This document shows, in pieces, positions 59,611 to 64,000 of a DNA stretch of 64,000 bases; position 1 is the stretch's first letter; every line of letters begins with the position of its first letter. The stretch spans positions 1-64,000 of the forward strand of contig JBJHCY010000005.1 of assembly GCA_050486265.1 (NCBI GenBank). The letters run 5' to 3'. The DNA is from SLFH01 sp050486265 (GTDB lineage Bacteria > Planctomycetota > Phycisphaerae > Phycisphaerales > UBA1924). Below the pieces are notes generated by a model. The model was not told the DNA's origin. It did no database searches and was given only the letters and a program-made list of their open reading frames with translations. A program made the translations under genes and the position numbers.

Positions 59611-61389
59611 TTACCGGATGATGATCGCCCGGGGCAGAACCACCAGCACCGGCTCGTTGCGCACCTGCACCATCGCCTCGAGCTGGTCGCGGATCGTGCT
59701 CCACGCCGCGTCTCCGACGACGCCCTTGACCAGCGAGACAAACTCGCCGCCGGCGCCGACCCGCGGGGCCGTGACCCCGAACGCGCCGCCGAACATCTCC
59801 GACAGCGGCTTGGGGCCGGGGAAGTGCATCACATCGAACCTGTCCCGATCCCAGCCGAGCTCCGAGGCGAGATCGCCCACCGCGTCGTCGAGCCCGCCGA
59901 TCCGGTCGGCCATCCGCAGCGCCACCGCGCGGTCGCCGGTGAACAGACGCCCCTCGCCGACACGGCGCATGTTGATCCCGTCGCGCCCCTCACGCACGCG
60001 GCTGGCGAACAGGTCGTAGGTCTCGGTCATCCGCTGACGCACGAGCTCTTCCTGCGCCCCGGTCCAGGGCTCGACCGAGCTCATCAGGTCGGCCATCGGC
60101 CCGCGCGAACGCGGGTGCACACGGACCTTCAGCTTGTCGTACACCCCGCCGAGGGTCATCTTCCCGCCGACCACGCCGATCGACCCGAGGATGCTCGACT
60201 CGTTGGTGTAGATCCGGTCGCCTCCCACGGCGATGTAGTACCCGCCCGAGGCGGCCATGCTCCCCACGCTCACCCAGACGGGCTTCTCTTCAGAAACTCG
60301 CCTGAGCCCGCGCCAGATCACCTCGCTGGCGATCGCCGAGCCGCCGGGCGAATTGATCCGCACGATCACGCCCCCGACCTTGTCGTCGTTGCGAAGGTCT
60401 TCGAGCACATTGCGGATGGTGCGGCTGCCCGTCGTCGCGCCGCCGAACAGCCCGCCGGGCGAGGACTCCCCGTCCATGATCGGGCCCTCGATGTGCACCA
60501 CCGCGATCGTCTCACGCGTGGGCGTGTGCTTGGGGTCCTGCGAGAGCATCCGGAAGATCGCGAACGGGTTGCTCGTGTCCAACCGGGAACGCCCGCGCGA
60601 GCGCGTCGGGCGGTCGGTCCAGCTCACCTCGCCGCCCAGGCTCGACTCAAGATGCCCGGCGAGTTCGGCGAGGTCGACCTCAGAGTCCAGCAGGCCGACG
60701 GCGATCGCCTTCTCCGCGTCGGCGAACCAGGCGACCTTCATCGCCTCGTCGAGCTGCGCGTCGTTCAGCCCGCGCCCGGCCTTGACCACATCGCGGATGT
60801 TCGAGTACATGCTGTCGAGCAGCTGCGTGATGTTCTCTTCCCAGGCCGGGCTGGGCCCGGTGTTCATGAACTGCTCGTCGGCGCCCTTGTAGTCGCCCAC
60901 CTGGATGAACTGGGCCTTGACGCCCAGCCAGCTCAGCGTGTCGGCGAGGTACATCTCCTCCATGTACAGGCCGGGGAAGGAGACCGCCCCGCCCGCCTGG
61001 ATGATCGCCCGATCGGCGTGGCCGGCCAGCAGCAACTCCCCGGTGCCGTAGTTTTCCGCGAAGAGAAACACCTTCTTGCCAGACTCGCGCACCGCGTTCA
61101 TCGCGACGCCGAGTTCTTCGATCTGCGTCGTCGAGAGCGCCGCGTCGCGCAGCCGCACCACGACCGCGTGCAGCGAGTCGTCGTCGCGGGCGCGGTGCAG
61201 CATCGTCAGGTAGTCGCCCAGCGTCTTGGGGGGCTCGGTCGCCAGCCAGTCGAACGGGCCCGGACGCTCCTGGACCGCGCCACGCATCTCGATCATCGCG
61301 ACCTCGAAGCGGTCGGCCAGCGCCGCCGCCGCGGTCACCGCCAGCGCCAGCCCGGCGCCGGCGAGAGTCTTTGCTGCGGACTTAAACAT
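59611..61389 (-). CDS. sppA: Signal peptide peptidase SppA, long form
   Basis: The 592-residue serine protease degrades cleaved signal peptides in the membrane. It has an N-terminal signal or anchor (about 1-25) and two protease-like repeats. As in the long E. coli form, the catalytic Lys is in the first repeat (Lys168 in GDYKGADEQF) and the Ser in the second (Ser381 in GSMAASGGYYIA). INSPGGSAIASEVIW and NESSILGSIGVVGGK are also typical. Confidence 0.96.
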   Translation of the reverse strand: MFKSAAKTLAGAGLALAVTAAAALADRFEVAMIEMRGAVQERPGPFDWLATEPPKTLGDYLTMLHRARDDDSLHAVVVRLRDAALSTTQIEELGVAMNAVRESGKKVFLFAENYGTGELLLAGHADRAIIQAGGAVSFPGLYMEEMYLADTLSWLGVKAQFIQVGDYKGADEQFMNTGPSPAWEENITQLLDSMYSNIRDVVKAGRGLNDAQLDEAMKVAWFADAEKAIAVGLLDSEVDLAELAGHLESSLGGEVSWTDRPTRSRGRSRLDTSNPFAIFRMLSQDPKHTPTRETIAVVHIEGPIMDGESSPGGLFGGATTGSRTIRNVLEDLRNDDKVGGVIVRINSPGGSAIASEVIWRGLRRVSEEKPVWVSVGSMAASGGYYIAVGGDRIYTNESSILGSIGVVGGKMTLGGVYDKLKVRVHPRSRGPMADLMSSVEPWTGAQEELVRQRMTETYDLFASRVREGRDGINMRRVGEGRLFTGDRAVALRMADRIGGLDDAVGDLASELGWDRDRFDVMHFPGPKPLSEMFGGAFGVTAPRVGAGGEFVSLVKGVVGDAAWSTIRDQLEAMVQVRNEPVLVVLPRAIIIR

Positions 61390-61570
61390 CGTTGAGATCT
61401 CCTCGGGATTCTGCGGGAGGACCGGAGGGTCCGATCCCGCCGCGTCTTCCGATGACTTTCGGAATCAGCCCGGCCCCGTTTCATCGGACCCGCTCCAGAA
61501 GCGGGCCCCGCGATCGCGGGCGAACCGACGCACCAACCAAGACGCAAAACAGGGCAGGACCGACCGGAAT

Positions 61571-61993
61571 TCAGTCGTACCCAAGGCCTTCAAGGTCGTC
61601 CTCGTCGAGCCCCATCTGGTGCCCGATCTCGTGCAGAAGGGTGACCCGGATTTCCTCGTAGAGTTCATCGACCGCCGAGGCGTCCCTCTCCAGCCGGCGC
61701 CACCCCCCCACATGCTCGACCAGCCCCCGCCTGAAGATGTGGATCTGGCTGGGAAGCTCCCCCGAATGCGTGACCGAACGCTCGGTGATCGCGATCCCAG
61801 AGTGCAGCCCGAAGAGCGACGCCCCCGCCCCGGACTCGGAAGGATCGATCCCCACAGAACGAAGGATCTCCGGCGTCGGTTCGTCGAGCACGACCAGAGG
61901 CGTCTCGTCCAGCACCGCCAGCACGCCCTCGGGCAGCTCCCCGACCGCCTCATCGACCAGGGCGTCGAACCACGCCCGCTGTTCTTCCGTCAC
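61571..61993 (-). CDS. Zincin-like metallopeptidase (small HExxH family)
   Basis: The 140-residue product belongs to the small zincin family once called DUF1025 (Pfam Zincin_1). The zinc motif HEIGH is at 121-125, and the following QMGLDEDDL supplies the third acidic ligand. LFGLHSGIAITERSV and PSQIHIFRRGLVEHVGG are typical of the family. It has no signal peptide, so it is probably cytoplasmic; substrates are unknown. The start is a GTG at 61993 overlapping the upstream stop (GTGA). Confidence 0.9.
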   Translation of the reverse strand: MTEEQRAWFDALVDEAVGELPEGVLAVLDETPLVVLDEPTPEILRSVGIDPSESGAGASLFGLHSGIAITERSVTHSGELPSQIHIFRRGLVEHVGGWRRLERDASAVDELYEEIRVTLLHEIGHQMGLDEDDLEGLGYD

Positions 61994-62979
61994 TGGCCCT
62001 GCCCTCCGGACCTCTCGTAGGCGGATCGCTCGGGGACCGATTCGTCCACCAGCATCTTCGAGGGCTCCAGCCGCGGCTGGAGAATGACCGGCGCGATCCG
62101 CAGGCAGTCGCGGAGCACGCCCCACAGCCCGATCGTAAACAGCACCGCCCCCAGCCCGGTGAGGATCATGTCGGCGTAGAAGACGGTGTCGCGCACGACG
62201 CCGCCCGCCGCGACGCCGACCAGCCCGAGCACCGCGCCGAGCCAGACCAGCGCCATCGCCCCGCCAAGGGGCAGCATCGACTGTCGCTCCGCCCCGCCGC
62301 TGCGCAGCACCTTCGACCGCTGCGCCAGCAGCTTGGCGTTCGGCCTGAACAGAACCACGACCAGAACAATCATCGTGGCCCCGATCAGCCGGAGCGTGAG
62401 CAGTCCGGCGTCCAGCGTGGTCCCCTTCAGAAACGAGGCGGGGCTGAGCGACTGCGCCTGCGCGTCCAGCAGCCGGAGGCCGACCAGCGCCGCCATCAGC
62501 ACGGCGCCTCCCAACGCCATCAGCCGCTGCCGACGCGGGATCCCCGCGTGCGGGGCGATCAGCGCGATCGACCCGAGCGCCGAGAGCGCGATCGCCGCCA
62601 GCGTCGCCGGGCCGAGCCAGAGCGGGGGCAGACGCCCCACCTCCATCAGCGCGGCGGTCTCGATCCAGAACCGGTTGAGCCACATGAGCAGGGCGGCGAC
62701 GATCGCCGCGGCCGGCCAGAGCACCAGGCCGATCGCCACCGATCGCCGGCGCCGGATCGGTGCGATGACGCCGGCGGCGGGGTCGACCGCGTCGAGCACG
62801 GTGGCGAGGACAGATGTGCCGCACTCGGGGCAGGAGGACCGGACACTGAGCGACCGGAGGTTGTACCCACAACGGATGCACGCCAGGTCACCCGCCAGTT
62901 TCCTGGCGATCCGCTCGCTCTGCGCGGCCGGGTCTGGGCCGTCGGGCGGGATCGGATTGGGGACTTGTTGGTGGTTCAT
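61990..62979 (-). CDS. Zinc-ribbon multi-pass membrane protein
   Basis: The 329-residue product has a cytoplasmic zinc ribbon (C34, C37, C50, C53; CIRCGYNLRSL and SSCPECG), a form very common in planctomycete membrane proteins. About seven to eight hydrophobic helices follow. Function unknown. Its stop overlaps the zincin start, so the two may be a functional pair. It is divergent from the MoxR gene. Confidence 0.75.
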   Translation of the reverse strand: MNHQQVPNPIPPDGPDPAAQSERIARKLAGDLACIRCGYNLRSLSVRSSCPECGTSVLATVLDAVDPAAGVIAPIRRRRSVAIGLVLWPAAAIVAALLMWLNRFWIETAALMEVGRLPPLWLGPATLAAIALSALGSIALIAPHAGIPRRQRLMALGGAVLMAALVGLRLLDAQAQSLSPASFLKGTTLDAGLLTLRLIGATMIVLVVVLFRPNAKLLAQRSKVLRSGGAERQSMLPLGGAMALVWLGAVLGLVGVAAGGVVRDTVFYADMILTGLGAVLFTIGLWGVLRDCLRIAPVILQPRLEPSKMLVDESVPERSAYERSGGQGQ

Positions 62980-63095
62980 GTAGGGAACAAACTCGGCCGG
63001 TGCGGGGTGCTCACGACGCCTCGGGGTGGGGGCAGCGTACCTCAAGATGCGGGATGGTTGGCCGCTAAACTCCGAACCCCACGCCAGGAGACACG

Positions 63096-64000
63096 ATGCA
63101 GGACAAGATCCAGGAACTCCGGGAGAACATCACGAAGGTCTTTCTGGGCAACGAGGGTGCAGTCGACCGGCTGATCTGCTGCCTGCTCTCCAGGGGCCAC
63201 GCCCTGATCGAGGATGTGCCGGGCGTCGGGAAAACAGTGCTAGCGACAGCCCTGGCCCGGAGCATCGACTGCGCGTTCACGCGGATCCAGCTTACCCCCG
63301 ACCTTCTGCCCGGCGATGTGCTGGGTGTGAGCGTCCTGGATAAAGCGTCCGGCGAGTTTGTGCTCAAGAAGGGCCCGGTCTTCACCAACATCCTGCTGGC
63401 CGACGAGATCAACCGGACCACGCCCCGGACCCAGACGGCGCTCTTGGAGGCGATGAGCGAGCAGCAGGTCTCGGTCGACGGACGGGTGCTCCCGCTCGGG
63501 TCGCCTTTCATGGTCCTGGCGACGCAGAACCCGTACGAGTTCGAGGGCACCTACCTCCTGCCGGAGAACCAGCTCGATCGGTTCCTGATGCGGATCGAAC
63601 TGGGCTACCCCTCCGCCGAGGACGAGCTCCGCGTGCTGGAGATCCGGCCGGCGCAGAAGGTTCTGGCCGAGCTCAAGCCGGTGCTCAGCCGTGCGGAGGT
63701 CATCGGGCTGCAGGACCGTGTCGACGATGTGAAGGTCGACAGAGCGATCCTGGACTACATCGTCCGCATCGCCGAGGCGACGCGGAACCACCCCTCGATC
63801 CGCGTCGGGCTCAGCCCGCGCGGGTCGCTCGCGCTGGCGCAGGCCTCGCGCGCCACGGCGATGATCCACGGTCGCGAGTATGTGATCCCCGAAGATGTGC
63901 TGGAGAACCTGACGGACATCGCCGCCCACCGTCTGATCTTTACCGCCGGCGGGCACCCGGACGCGGAAGAGGCCAAGGCGCTCTTGGACTCGATCGCCGC
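63096..64000 (+). CDS. MoxR-family AAA+ ATPase, 3' end beyond the window
   Basis: 301 codons are visible and the frame runs off the right edge. Seen: Walker A DVPGVGKTVLATALA, the Walker B region NILLADEINRTTPRTQTALL, sensor VLATQNPYEFEGTYLLPENQ and the C-terminal lid with RVGLSPRGSLALAQASRATA. MoxR ATPases act as chaperones, typically with VWA- and DUF58-domain proteins coded just downstream, which would lie past 64000. AGGAG stands six bases before the ATG. Confidence 0.96.
   Translation, partial: MQDKIQELRENITKVFLGNEGAVDRLICCLLSRGHALIEDVPGVGKTVLATALARSIDCAFTRIQLTPDLLPGDVLGVSVLDKASGEFVLKKGPVFTNILLADEINRTTPRTQTALLEAMSEQQVSVDGRVLPLGSPFMVLATQNPYEFEGTYLLPENQLDRFLMRIELGYPSAEDELRVLEIRPAQKVLAELKPVLSRAEVIGLQDRVDDVKVDRAILDYIVRIAEATRNHPSIRVGLSPRGSLALAQASRATAMIHGREYVIPEDVLENLTDIAAHRLIFTAGGHPDAEEAKALLDSIA

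Overview
This is a GC-rich bacterial chromosome segment that most resembles a planctomycete, probably of the Phycisphaerae type. That placement is inference from several marks seen here: a C-terminal sorting signal ending in a short hydrophobic stretch and RRRR, zinc-ribbon proteins of the CxxCGYNLR...CPEC kind, an H-x-DG-type pseudopilin-like tail on a putative anti-sigma protein, a VWA protein with the FLGVEARG...DISGSM pattern beside ExbB/ExbD, and very long TPR-like secreted proteins. No rRNA, tRNA, CRISPR array or origin was recognised.

Layout. Positions 1-641 hold the edge of an IS3-family element inserted into a gene for a sorting-signal surface protein. Then come pheS, three tandem paralogues of an unrecognised secreted family, and a small anchored protein. 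From 23.2 kb down to 6.9 kb runs an S10-spc-alpha ribosomal protein cluster on the minus strand (rpsJ to rplQ, with secY, map and rpoA). It lacks rpmD, infA, adk and rpsD at their usual places and has internal terminator-like hairpins. An unusual L22 carries an N-terminal helix-turn-helix-like extension, and S14 is short but has lost three of its four zinc cysteines.

From 23.5 to 42.4 kb are mostly housekeeping genes: cdsA, uppS, purA, ruvB, an M16 peptidase, smpB, a sensor kinase, miaB, an S10 serine carboxypeptidase, a sirtuin overlapping an iron-sulfur photolyase and followed by a class I photolyase, and rplT-rpmI. A family of GC-rich inverted-repeat elements sits in the gaps between these genes (five copies at about 29.9, 31.3, 32.1, 33.8 and 42.6 kb), and other hairpin repeats lie at 26.9, 35.7 and 59.3 kb.

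From 42.7 to 47.2 kb two ECF sigma factor loci lie back to back, each with a membrane protein that is probably its anti-sigma factor. From 57.6 down to 47.3 kb runs a tightly coupled eight-gene operon: VWA membrane protein, secreted protein, ExbB, two ExbD, two very large TPR-like proteins and a zinc-ribbon secreted protein. An ECF-type promoter sequence precedes it. This is the best candidate in the window for an undescribed system: a proton-motive-force-driven envelope machine. The right end carries pyrH-frr, sppA, a zincin-like protease with a zinc-ribbon membrane protein, and the start of a MoxR ATPase gene.
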